Positions 54,630 through 64,000 of a stretch of 64,000 bases of DNA are shown here, one piece after another. Below the pieces are notes generated by a model that was not told the DNA's origin, ran no database searches, and was given only the letters and a program-made list of their open reading frames with translations. Position 1 is the stretch's first letter. Each line of letters starts with the position of its first letter. Location: positions 27,008,604-27,072,603 of the forward strand of contig CM067510.1 of assembly GCA_034509495.1 (NCBI GenBank). The letters run 5' to 3'. This DNA is from Acestrorhynchus altus (lineage: Eukaryota; Chordata; Actinopteri; Characiformes; Acestrorhynchidae). Both the position numbers and the translations under genes were made by a program.

Positions 54630-55655
54630 ATTATTGGCTATATGGTAGGTACGGATGAATGGGTGTAGGTGGTAGAATAGAATATGGGTGGGATAGTGTA
54701 TACAGTATGTGGGTATGGATAGATGTAGGTGTGTATGGATGGTATGGTTGGGTATATGTGGGTATGGATTGGTATGGATAGGTGTAGGTGGGCTTGGCTG
54801 GGTATAGTTAGTATATCAATCAATCAATCAATCAAGGTTTATTTATATAGTGCTTTTTACCACAAGGGAGTTGTCACAAAGTAGTTTTACAGAAATCTGA
54901 GTGCAAGCCTCAAATGAGCAAGCCAGCAGCAAGGAAAAACTCCCTCAGGCTAGGTGGAAGAAACCTTGAGAGGGAACCAAGGGTCAAGACCCTCCTCTGG
55001 TTGACACTGGAGAGCACAGACAAAGGGCACATACATGGGTATAAACGATGTAGAACAGAAGTGTAGCTGCACTAAATGTGATGAAAATGTGAATGGGTAA
55101 TGAGTTATGGCAAGCTAGTGTTAGTATTAATGTCCATGCAGGTTAGGTATTCTAATCTAGCAGTATAGTCTCAGATGTGGATGAGTAGACATCTGAGTAG
55201 ATCATTCGGATAAAGCTTCATGGGAGGGCATGGACCAATATCAGCCAAGCAGCTGCATACATGGGCATGGGTAAGTTTACCTGGGTATGGATGGGTATAG
55301 TTGGGTATGGAGAGGTGTAGGTGGGTATAATTGGGTATGGTTAGGTATATGTGGGTATAGATAGATATAGATGGGTACGGATGGGTATATGTGGGTATGG
55401 ATAGGTATGGTTGGCTATATATGGTTGTGGATGGGTTTAATTGGGTATAATGGTATATGTTGGTATGGAAAGGTGCAGGTGGGTATGGGTTGTATAGTTG
55501 GGTATGTGGATACGGATAGATGTAGATGGGTATGGGCAGTATAGTTGGGTTTCTGTGGGTATGGATGAGAGTAGTAAATTACAGTATATGTGGGTATTGA
55601 AGGGTCTAGGTGGGTATGGCTGGGTATATGTGAGAATGGGTGGGTAAACACTAAA
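54630..55655. repeat. TGGGTATGGATAGGTGTAGG satellite, + orientation
   Basis: Tandem GGGTATGG, GGTATAGTTGG and ATAGGTGTAGGTGGG words at 54630-54815 and 55258-55650, interrupted by a dispersed repeat at 54818-55257. The strand is G-rich. Confidence 0.85.
54818..55257 (-). mobile_element. LINE-like dispersed repeat with (ATCA)n end
   Basis: It starts with (ATCA)n and then AAGGTTTATTTATATAGTGC, TTTTTACCACAAGGGAGTTG, AAGGAAAAACTCCCTCAGGC and GAAACCTTGAGAGGGAACCA. This is a repeat common in teleosts. The terminal ATCA microsatellite suits a LINE 3' end lying in minus orientation. Confidence 0.7.
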
Positions 55656-55739
55656 TTGGCCCATTATTATATACATTTTTAAAATAGTTAATACCTCACC
55701 TCAATAGTTGATGGAACTACAAATAAGGATTGTCAAGTG

Positions 55740-55741
55740 AG

Positions 55742-55773
<32 letters not shown>

Positions 55774-55920
55774 TCTCTTTCTCTCTCTCTCTCTGAGACA
55801 CTCTGTGCTGCTCTGTTCTTGCCCTTGGAGGCTTCTTGAGCTCTTTGAGCCAGCAGCTGTTGCAGCTGCTGCACAGTACACACACACTGTGTGTGTGTAT
55901 GTATGTGTGTGTGTGTGCAC
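55740..55920. repeat. (CT)n and (GT)n/(CA)n tracts
   Basis: (CT)n at 55740-55797. ACACACACTGTGTGTGTGTA at 55879-55898 is an (AC)n-(GT)n inverted pair, with (GT)n continuing to about 55915. Confidence 0.93.
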
Positions 55921-55974
55921 ATTTTGCTCCTATACTGAAAGTTGCTTTGAGGACTAAAGACTTCAGTACACTTA

Positions 55975-56345
55975 AATAACCCACATATACCAACCATACC
56001 CGTCTATATCATCTCTACTGATTCATACTCACATACACTCATCCGTTCCCTATGCATTCATCCCCAACTACAGCCATCTGTATAACAACTACACCCACAT
56101 ATACCCTTTCATTCCCAATGACATATTTCATTTGCCTACATATACTCAGCCATACCGACTACAGACATTCACACCCACATGTACTCATCCATGCCCAACT
56201 ACATCCTTCCATATCCGCATACACCCATCCATTCCCACATATATTAATTATATCTATCCATATATACCCATCAATATCACCATATACCCATCTATATTCA
56301 CCATACCCATCCATACCCACATCTGACCATTCTATATCCAACATG
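55975..56345. repeat. CCCATCCATACC satellite, inverted orientation
   Basis: The complement of the 54630-55655 satellite: CATACCCATCxATAxCC and CCCACATATACCC words. The C-rich strand is now on top. Similar remnants recur at about 58255-58300 and 59005-59215. Confidence 0.85.
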
Positions 56346-57000
56346 TAAGATTGAAGATGGCCACATGGAGTGTTGCAGCAGTGTCTCTACCTCTCGGTGT
56401 CAGTGCTGTAGCTAAATTAAGAAGCACACCTGTGTTGAGACCGGGATTTAAATAATTAATTTTGGACTCAAAATGGAACAAAGCAAACACACTCCAAGTG
56501 GACTTGAACCCAGGCCACGCAGGTGTGGGGCGGCACTTACCCTACTGTTCTATTTGAACTGGAAGTGGTTTATGGAGGTAGGGTTTATGAAGGGAACTGA
56601 GAGAGGAAAGGGTTAAACAACAGGTCACTGGAGGAAGAATGCACCAGTGATCTGGACTGGAAATAAAAAGGCTTATTTATAAAGATAAACAGAGAACAAA
56701 CCCACAGGACCCAAGGTTTGAACCCCTGTGAGCTCACTCACTGTGCTCTGCAGGTGAGAGCCTTGACCCAGTGAACTATGGCATCACCTGGGAGACTGAA
56801 TGCACAGACCAGGGGAAGCAGGAGGGGTGAACTGAAAACTGCTTCTCAAATGAGAAGGAAAACTATAACTTAGAACCACCTTCGTTTAGAGAGGAAACTA
56901 CAAAATGAAAACCACTCTCAAGTGAGAGGAGAAAAAAAACAAAAATTCTTTCTTTGTTTTTTTTTTATTCTTTCTCTTCTTTTGAATCTCTTTTCTTTCT
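56346..57000 (-). mobile_element. Unclassified repeat-like region with two tRNA-like B boxes
   Basis: On the reverse strand CCTGGGTTCAAGTCCACTTG (about 56496-56515) and AGGGGTTCAAACCTTGG (about 56716-56732) match the RNA polymerase III B-box consensus. Two short palindromes follow: TTCTCAAATGAGAA (near 56843) and CTCTCAAGTGAGAG (near 56914). I think these are SINE-type heads or tRNA-like remnants, not functional tRNAs, because no cloverleaf can be drawn. Confidence 0.4.
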
Positions 57001-57289
57001 TTCTTTGAATCTATGTTGTAGAGGTAGAGATAGGGACAGACTCTCCTGCTTGGTGAGGAGGGAAGGAAGTACTGCTCTGCCCCATTTACTGGAGGAGGAA
57101 GAGCGAAAAAGAAAGGATTTAAAAGGTAGAAACGCTTCTCACTTGGGAAAAGGGACAGGTTAGGATAAGAAAACCAGATTTTTACCGGCGGCATCTCAGA
57201 CAGAGTTTGGCCAAGAAACCGCAACGAGTGAGAAGCAAGGGCTGCTTAAATAAACAAACCACACCTGAACTCAATCAGGTTCATTATCA
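57001..57289. other. Unassigned intergenic sequence
   Basis: CT/GA-skewed unique sequence with no gene seen. Confidence 0.5.
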
Positions 57290-58200
57290 GGTTTTTCTAG
57301 TCGCCGAGCTGGGTGGCAGCATTGTGGGCAGAGTTAAAAGCAATGGTCAGCAGGCTCCAGATTTCACAAACAGTGGTACATGGGGGCAGAGGGAGCTTGT
57401 ACTAATCATCTTGAGCTACATCAGGATGTGCATGGAGGAAGTGACCCCTTCTAAGCCCATCACCATCTGGCAAAACCAGAAACAAATGCATTCAAGAACG
57501 GTGCTGCAGTAGCACTCAGAGCAGCTAGAAGGAACCTGTTGATGGACATAAAGAGGGCAAAGTCCACATATGCTCTCAAGATCCAGGATCACTTCAACTC
57601 AAATGATCCACAGAGCACGTGGAAGGGTATCAGGTGTGTCACACTACAAAAGGAGTGATGCACAATGCACAAATGCACTGGCACTCCCAGACACCCTAAA
57701 CACATTCTATGCTCGTTTTGAGAGTGTCCTGACCACGTGCCTCACTGTGTGGTATGCTGCCTGCACTGTAGTGCAGGAGATGTTGCAGAGGGTGGTACAG
57801 ATGTGCACAGAGAACCATCAGGTGCAGTGACATGTACACCAATAGATGCAGAGAGAGAGCCACCTGCATCCTCCATGACCCCACTCACACTGACTTTTTT
57901 ACCCCCTTCCCATTGTAAGGTGGGTGCGCTTCATCCACTCACTGCGTTTCTACCCAGATGCAATCAGACTACTAAACTGCTCCACCCCCACATACTGACA
58001 CTTCACAGAACACAACCCCACCCATACTGACTATGCACACTTCCACTTTGATGTGCTACCTCGGCACTACTGGTTCTAACTCATCTTAGAACCTGAGCTG
58101 TTGCTTCTGCAGTCCATTGTGCTATACTTTTAGTTTTACTTAGATATTTATTTAACTTAGTTTATTTCAATTTTTAATTGATCTAATTTAACTTCTTTTA
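57290..58200 (+). mobile_element. LINE ORF2 remnant lacking its RT core
   Basis: In successive frames it reads RAARRNLLMDIKRAKSTYAL (about 57515-57575), IQDHFNSNDPQSTWKGIR (57579-57632), LNTFYARFES (57695-57726), then directly LTTCLTVWYAACT (57729-57767) and PTHTDFFTPFP (57875-57910). These are the pre-RT and C-terminal parts of a CR1/L2/Rex-like fish LINE. The roughly 1 kb that should encode the reverse transcriptase palm between them is absent. Confidence 0.82.
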
Positions 58201-58354
58201 ATTCATGCTGTACACCAAGCCTGAGTAACTGTATATTGATCTCACATATTCCATCTCTTCATATTTCTGACTCTATATCCATCCATACCTGCATCTAGAA
58301 CATATCCACAGTGCTTGTGGATAGAGTATAGTATTAGTATTATAGTATAGTACT

Positions 58355-59006
58355 TGTGCTCAAGTCAGAAAAATATAAAATGTACATAAGTACATAAGTG
58401 TTCACAGCCTTTGCCATGACACTCGAAATTACGCTCAGGTGCATGTTGTTTCCATTGATGTCCCTCGGATGTTTCTACAGCTTGATTGGACACCTGTGGT
58501 AAATTCCAACAGGACAACATTCCTAAGCACACAGCCAAGATAACAAAGGAGTGGCTTTGGGCAACTATTTGAATTTCCTTGAGTGGCCCAGCCAGAGCCC
58601 AGACTTCATTGAACAACTCTGGAGATATCTAAAAATGGCTGTGCACTGATGCTCCCCATCCAATCTGATGAAGAGGTTCTGCAAAGAAGAATGGGAGAAA
58701 CTTCCATATTAACAGGTGTGTCAAACTTGTTAATACTTCATCATACCCAAAAAGACTTGAGGCTGTAATTGCTGCCAAAAATGCTTCAACAAAGTATTGA
58801 GTAATGACTGTGAATACTTATGTACATGTAGTATTTTGGTGTTTTATATAATAATACATTTGCAAAAATTTCAAACAAACTTTTCACACTTTATAAACAT
58901 GGGGTATCGTGTGTAGAATTTCGAGGGAAAATGAATTTCATCCATTTTGAATTAAGGCTGTAACACAACAAATGGGAAAAATGAAGTAAATACTTTCCAG
59001 ATCTCA
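58355..59006 (+). mobile_element. Internally deleted Tc1-like transposon
   Basis: The left part (TACATAAGTGTTCACAGCCT to CACCTGTGGTAAATTCC) is 5' non-coding sequence of a familiar fish Tc1 element. It joins at about 58506 straight to ACAGGACAACATTCCTAAGC, the DND catalytic region. The right part continues to the stop and the 3' end (GAATACTTATGTACATGTAG, AATACTTTCCAGATCTCATG). The outer left terminus is also missing. Confidence 0.85.
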
Positions 59007-59215
59007 TGGATATTCATCCATGCCCAGCTAATCTGTCCATACCCACATATACCCACCTATAGACATCTACATCCTCTCCTCACCTCTCAATCCCACCCAT
59101 ACAAATCTAAACCCACCTGTACCCACTAATGCCAATCCACACCCACTCACACACACCTATAACAATGTATGCCCACCTATACCAATCCTCACCAAATCAT
59201 ACCAACCATGATGCA
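59005..59215. repeat. Degenerate CCCACCTATACC tract
   Basis: CATACCCACATATACCCACC and ACCAATCCxCACC words, a decayed part of the satellite at 55975-56345, cut off from it by the LINE and Tc1-like insertions. Confidence 0.7.
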
Positions 59216-59640
59216 AAAATGAAGGAAGATGGTGATGATAGGAGCAGACTCTAGTTTTGTTCTCGAGAGGAGCTCATAAGATTAAGCTCCAAATCAGGTT
59301 CCATTCTCCATGAAGAACACTCCATTTATCCTCCACCACAGACACAATGCCCACCTAGGGAGTGCAGAGGAAGCCTTCTGAGAGTGATTTATGACATGCA
59401 CTCCTGCACAGGCACACATTTATCAGCTTTCACTCCCACTCAGTTACACCAGAGGAGGCCTGCTGAAGGACGACGTGTTTTAAAACAGCACAGTTTAATC
59501 CTTAAGTCATGCTTCTTTAGTTTCACACTGGAGCTGTGAAGGTAATGTTGGTCACACTCATGACACTAAGGTCACCACCCAAATGCTGAACACTGGGCTA
59601 GAGGGTCATTGGGTGTCTGGGGACATCTGATGCAACTTCA
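59216..59640. other. Unassigned intergenic sequence
   Basis: Unique sequence. No gene is seen. Confidence 0.5.
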
Positions 59641-59644
59641 TCCA

Positions 59645-59760
59645 ATACCCCCCTCCCCCCTTTCCCTTTCTCTCTCACCCCCTGTCTCTCTCCCTCCCTC
59701 TCCTCCTCCCTCTCTCTCCCTCTTTTTCTCCCCCCTCTCTCCCTCTACCACCCCCCCTTG
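59645..59760. repeat. CT-rich polypyrimidine tract
   Basis: About 115 bases composed almost only of C and T, with CTCTCTCCCTC words. Confidence 0.93.
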
Positions 59761-60049
59761 TCTGAAAGAAGGGTGTTCTTACACAAACACCTGAGCAAGT
59801 GGACACAATTACACCCTCTTACCAAAACACTGTGTTGCCATGGGCTACCTGCCGCTCCCAAACACAGGTGTGTGTGGTGTGTCTGCCAGAGCAGTGGAGA
59901 CACACAATACAACATACATTTCCTGTTCAGCAGGAAGTGTTGGTGTGTGTACAGACAAGTTACATTACACCTGTGACCGTTTTGGTGTTTCTAATAAAGT
60001 GGCCAGTGAGGAAGCAGAAAGTCTGTGTTTCTTTGTTTATTTTACCCCA

Positions 60050-60200
60050 ATTTTCCCCTCAATTAGGAAGTGCCAATTCCCAAGCCCACTAATACTCTCC
60101 CTTGATCACGTACCATGCTCCCAAGACTAGGAGGACAAACATGTGAAGTCAAACCCTGTCTCCCTGTCGCCAACGCACTCGGAGGAAAGCGCCATGTCCT
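60050..60200 (-). mobile_element. SINE family C fragment
   Basis: AGGAAGTGCCAATTCCCAAG followed by CACTAATACTCTCCC parallels the tail of the copy at 28700-29010. GTCGCCAACGCACTCGGAGG follows. The tRNA-like head is missing. Confidence 0.5.
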
Positions 60201-60204
60201 CCTT

Positions 60205-60530
60205 TCTTTTTAAAGTGGCCAGTAATGAAGCACAAGGTGGGTGTTTCTAATAAAGTGGCCAGTAATGAAGCACAAGGTGGGTGTTTCTAATAAAGTGGCC
60301 AGTAATGAAGCACAAGGGGGGTGTTTCTAATAAAGTGGCCAGTAATGAAGCACAAGGGGGGTGTTTCTAATAAAATGGCCAGTAATGAAGCACAAGGTGG
60401 GTGTTTCCAATAAAGTGGCCAGTGAGGAAGCACAAGGTGGGTGTTTCTAATAAAGTGGCCAGTAATGAAGCACAAGGTGGGTGTTTCAAATAATGTGGCC
60501 AGTGATGAAGCAGAAGGTATGGTGGGGAAA
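60205..60530. repeat. 40-bp GTGTTTCTAATAAAGTGGCC minisatellite
   Basis: About eight nearly identical 40-base units: GTGTTTCTAATAAAGTGGCC then AGTAATGAAGCACAAGGTGG. Single related units stand alone at about 59980-60025 and 61160-61205, outside the array. Confidence 0.95.
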
Positions 60531-61062
60531 ATAAGAGGTCTGTATTTTTATTTAGCTACACTTTAACTGCAAGAGAGAGAATCTATAGTTAACTTGTGTT
60601 TTTCTGCATGAAATAAGTATTTGATACATCTTGCGATACATCCATCCTGCCTTCAATACGGTGCAGTCGTCCTGTCAGCTTTGCAGAAAACCATCCTCAA
60701 AGTATGATGTTTCCACCCCCATGCTTCACTGCTGGGAAGCTGTTCTTGTGGTTGTATTCCTCCAGTGTAGTTCTGAGCTGATTCCTGACTTTTATCAGAA
60801 TGGTCTTTACCCAATTAGGTGAGATTTTGAATGGAACCACAGACAGAGGAAGACTGACAGTCATCTTGTGTTTTCTAATAATTGCACCAACAGTTGCCTT
60901 CTTACCAAGCTGCTTGCCCATTGTCATGTAGCCCATCCCAGCCTTGTGCAGGTCTACAATTCTTGTCTTTGGTCTTGGCCATGGTGGAGCGGTTGGAATA
61001 TGATTGATTGAGGGTGTGGACAGGTGTCTTTAATACAGGTAACAAGATCAAAAAGGGCCATT
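60525..61062 (-). mobile_element. Tc1-like transposon remnant
   Basis: On the reverse strand this is the 5' half of the family also seen at 34314-35310, with the catalytic-region side first on the + strand. The forward strand reads CCCCCATGCTTCACTGCTGG, TGCAGGTCTACAATTCTTGT, TTGGTCTTGGCCATGGTGGA and GGACAGGTGTCTTTAATACA. Frames are broken. Confidence 0.8.
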
Positions 61063-61065
61063 AAT

Positions 61066-61113
61066 ACAGGTGAATGAATGAATGAATGAATGAATGAATG
61101 AATGAATGAATGA
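61066..61113. repeat. (GAAT)n microsatellite
   Basis: About eleven tetranucleotide units. Confidence 0.95.
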
Positions 61114-61318
61114 AAATACCTGCAAAATCAGCAGTGTATATAGATGTTTCTAAACTAATTGCCAGTGATGAAGTGCAAGGTGGGTGTTTCTAATAAAGTG
61201 GCCAGTGAACTAACTGGAAAGAAAAGAAGTAATGGGAGAGTTTTGGTCGCAATGGCAACACAGTACAATGTAAACGTGGAAATGCTGGAGAAAGTAGGGA
61301 AAACTCCAATACTGTAGA

Positions 61319-61457
61319 ACACACACACACACACACACACACACAGCTTCCTGTCCTGTCCCAGTGGCTTTGAGCAGACTGAACAGGAAATGACATAATG
61401 GTGTGTTTGTATAAGAAGAGTGAAAGCCAGGAATGGGGAATCACACTGAGAGTAAAG

Positions 61458-61534
<77 letters not shown>
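61319..61534. repeat. (AC)n and (GT)n microsatellites
   Basis: (AC)n at 61319-61346 and (GT)n at 61460-61533. They are inverted relative to each other and 115 bases apart. Confidence 0.95.
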
Positions 61535-61535
<1 letters not shown>

Positions 61536-61675
61536 TAAATGCATGATTACACCTGTGTGTTATTCGTCGGGTGTACAGTTCAGTATATCTGCTATTTTAT
61601 GGACCATAATTGGTGCTTAGGAGTCAAGAGGTGTCATCATTGTATATTATCAAGTAATTAATTTCATAGGCCTTC

Positions 61676-61855
61676 TTACACTACATGGACAAAAGTATTG
61701 AGACATTGATACATATTACACCTACAATCTGAAAACAATCAAATCATCACAGCAGTGTTCCAGAGAATGTAGTAGAAAGTCTTACCTGGACAGTAGAGAC
61801 AGTTACCCCCCAAAAAGAGGGATAAACTCTTTTTAATATCATTGATAGTGTAACT
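61676..61855 (+). mobile_element. MITE family B, copy 6 (short)
   Basis: The left terminus ACATGGACAAAAGTATTGAG is followed, after a deletion, by CAGCAGTGTTCCAGAGAATG, CTGGACAGTAGAGACAGTTA and GGATAAACTCTTTTTAATAT. The last blocks are in the opposite orientation to the terminus, so the copy is foldback-like or rearranged. Confidence 0.72.
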
Positions 61856-62204
61856 CAGAGATGTGGGTCTGAAAGGATGTGAGTTTTAAAGGAGAAAAGC
61901 AAACAAAGACAAAAACAGAGATGCTGTTTTCCTGTCACTGTTGCCATTCGCTCACTTACTGAGGGTTCGAATCAGATCGCTGTAAGGGTTTGAATTCCCT
62001 TTCAGTGGCACACTTTTGATTTGCCTTTGTAGTACCAAGTGAGACAAAATATTCCCTAAACCATCACACTAACACCACCATGCTTCACAGTTGGTAGTGA
62101 TCCTACTTTGAAAAGCACAGTTTTTTTAGGCCTATGTCAGATTACCACCAACCATTTTGAAGCATATTTCCTCTTCATATTTGCAGTTTTTGCAAAGATT
62201 TGGG
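61856..62204. other. Unassigned intergenic sequence
   Basis: ACACCACCATGCTTCACAGT near 62071 resembles an antisense Tc1 fragment. Otherwise unique. Confidence 0.45.
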
Positions 62205-62760
62205 ACACTATACGGACAAAAGGGACAAAACTGGGACACCCCATTCTTCTGAATCTGAATCATGGCTATTAAATAGAGTTAATCCTGCTTTTGTTGGAAT
62301 AACTGTATCTATTGTCCAGGAATTAACTTTCAACTAGATTCTGGAACATTGCTGAGAGAATTTGATTGCATTCATCCTTAAGAGTGATCCTTTTCAGCCC
62401 TCTACCACAGCCCTGAGGAGCTTTATATCATTCTTGCCTTGTGCTGGGAAGATTTTACCCCTCTAGCCCAATGCCTCAGGGTTTTATACCCATGTAGCCC
62501 AATACTGGGGGACTTTAAAACTTTCCAGTACAATGCTGAGACTTTTTACCCCTCTTGCCCAATGCTGAGAGACTTTAAAACCATCTACCCCACTGTTGGG
62601 AAGCCTAATAGCCCTCTACCCCAAAGTGACAAGAGCCTAATATGACCAATAAAAATCATTTAAAAAGAATTGGATGGAGCTCCATCATTCCAGAGAACAC
62701 TCGAAGCTGGGAGAGCCCATCTAGCCCCAACCTGGCATTAGGCATTTTACCAGCAGGTTC
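62205..62760 (+). mobile_element. MITE family B, copy 7 with internal tandem expansion
   Basis: The left terminus ACTATACGGACAAAAGGGAC is followed by TCCTGCTTTTGTTGGAATAA, ATTGTCCAGGAATTAACTTT and GGAACATTGCTGAGAG. After an expanded block (62395-62645) the family resumes at GGATGGAGCTCCATCATTCC and AACCTGGCATTAGGCA. It is the longest copy in the window. Confidence 0.85.
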
Positions 62761-62984
62761 ATGTTTGTTTATCTGTGTGAGGTTTGTGCAGATTAATTCC
62801 TGGTGATGTTCACTGGTGGCATTCTGGAGCTTCCAATTACTTGCGGACTACGTGTGCAGATGTTTCTGAAGGTTCTTCATGTTAATTTTGGGGTGGGGAG
62901 TCTGGAAAATAAAATAAAGGTCAAGCATATCTGATACATGTAAAGCCAACCAATGCATCATTGGTGGGTAGCTAATGTGCTTGG

Positions 62985-63210
62985 TATGCATGTAAGTGAT
63001 GCATTGTACAAGCAGTGTACAATGGCTAACAGATGCCTGTTGTGAGAGTGATGTATGGACAGAAAGCACCATCTACCCACCCAGAGAGAGCATGGCCAAT
63101 TGTATTGTCTTGCACTCCGTCTGCCAATGGCAAGCAGCATGACCCAGGATATGAAACTGCAATCCTCGGATCATAGTGCGGGAGCATTAGACCACTGAGC
63201 CAAAGCCTTT
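62985..63210 (-). mobile_element. tRNA-derived SINE family C, antisense copy
   Basis: GGCTAACAGATGCCTGTTGT, ATGGCAAGCAGCATGACCCA, CAATCCTCGGATCATAGTG and CATTAGACCACTGAGCCAAA parallel 28880-29010 in the same orientation. The last part, read in reverse, is the tRNA-like head TTTGGCTCAGTGGTCTAATG. Confidence 0.65.
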
Positions 63211-63560
63211 TTCTTAACAATGGAGGAACCGTTTATGATGCTGCAGTCAAGTGCAAAGGTCTGGGCACCATTGGTCAAATCAGTGTAAATAATGCATTCT
63301 GCACAATGCATGTTTCTCAATAAAAAAAAAAAAAGATTAATATCAACAGAGGTGCCTTGTGAAACATCTGCATACAACTGTTCTGTGTACAGTAAAGCGG
63401 TTAAGTATGATAGAGATGATGTAAATGAAGTCACTCAGTGAGACGGCTGTGGTCTGCTGTAACGTGTTCCCATCCCTTCCTGCTGCATGCTCCATATCTC
63501 CATGATGATTATAGCTGGAAACTTCCCCAGCCATAATCATAACATCGTGTTAAACGACAC

Positions 63561-63561
63561 G

Positions 63562-63638
<77 letters not shown>

Positions 63639-63653
63639 ACACACACACACTTA
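63561..63653. repeat. (AC)n microsatellite
   Basis: An AC tract of about 90 bases with TTACAC interruptions. Confidence 0.97.
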
Positions 63654-63733
63654 CAACTTCTTATTTAACACAGCTGGCCTCAGTTAAGCAAACCTTCCAT
63701 CCTAACTCTGAACAGTTTTAGGGCAAACAAGAC

Positions 63734-63736
<3 letters not shown>

Positions 63737-63814
<78 letters not shown>
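63737..63814. repeat. (AC)n microsatellite
   Basis: A pure AC tract of about 77 bases. Confidence 0.97.
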
Positions 63815-63817
<3 letters not shown>

Positions 63818-64000
63818 CTAAAGGCCTTGAGGAAGCCTCCTTTCACACTCTCTTGCGTCAGGCCTCCTTTCACACGCTGCCAGCCCGCATTGAATGAAGA
63901 GAAGGAGAATGTCAACATTGTACAGCTCATTTAAAATGCATTCTTCTTGTGCCAGCGTCACAAAGCTGCTCGTAATACTGACGCTTAATCTGTAGCAACT

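Noticed and set aside
56490..56740. Possible tRNA genes on the - strand
   Set aside because: B-box matches are present, but I could not draw an acceptor stem or cloverleaf. SINE-type heads are more likely.
60205..60530. Regular repeats that might be taken for a CRISPR array
   Set aside because: Units are directly adjacent with no unique spacers, the setting is a fish genome, and no cas genes exist. It is a minisatellite.
61960..62010. GGGTTCGAATCAG as a tRNA B box
   Set aside because: Only the B-box-like string is present. No A box lies at the right distance and there is no cloverleaf.
1..64000. A novel multi-gene system or integrated viral element
   Set aside because: Apart from hpdl and fam53b, every coding-like stretch I could identify is a Tc1-like or LINE fragment or low-complexity sequence. 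I saw no gag-pol, capsid or other viral genes.

Overview
This window looks like genomic DNA from a teleost fish. Protein-coding sequence is sparse and split by GT-AG introns. The rest is dominated by microsatellites, minisatellites, decayed Tc1/mariner elements, short foldback (MITE-like) transposons, tRNA-derived SINE copies and LINE remnants. Two foldback families, which I recognise from catfish- and characin-type genomes, recur many times and suggest an otophysan fish. That taxonomic placement is inference. Nothing bacterial, phage-like or CRISPR-like is present.

Two protein-coding genes can be reconstructed, both on the + strand. The first is hpdl (4-hydroxyphenylpyruvate dioxygenase-like). 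It has five exons between 412 and 5564 that join in phase to 428 codons. A CpG-rich promoter and first exon precede it, including a perfect CRE palindrome at 318-325. All three predicted iron ligands (two His, one Glu) are present. The second is fam53b (simplet). Its four coding exons lie between 33781 and 48081 and join in phase to 388 codons, with a long 3' UTR reaching about 50520. The splice acceptor before its first coding exon requires at least one upstream non-coding exon. The best candidate is a CpG-rich island with splice donors at about 13840-14062, which would make the gene about 36 kb long. That placement is inference.

Layout: 1-215 minisatellite; 300-6076 hpdl, with repeats in its introns; 5565-13840 intergenic repeats, including a Tc1-like wreck; 13840-14062 candidate fam53b promoter and exon 1; 14063-33634 presumed intron 1 with minisatellites, foldback elements and a few complex-looking stretches that might be regulatory; 33635-48081 fam53b coding part, with Tc1-like, MITE and tandem-repeat insertions in its introns; 48082-50520 3' UTR; 50520-64000 gene-free repeats, including LINE fragments, nested or internally deleted Tc1-like elements and a strand-switching TGGGTATGG satellite.

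The two genes act in separate pathways: hpdl in mitochondrial aromatic and ubiquinone head-group metabolism, and fam53b in nuclear/Wnt-related growth control. Their adjacency suggests no functional link. I found no convincing undescribed gene system. The most interesting observations are an overlapping uORF at the fam53b start, a TG-repeat splice acceptor in hpdl, deletion derivatives of transposons, and a transposon with an internal tandem expansion.
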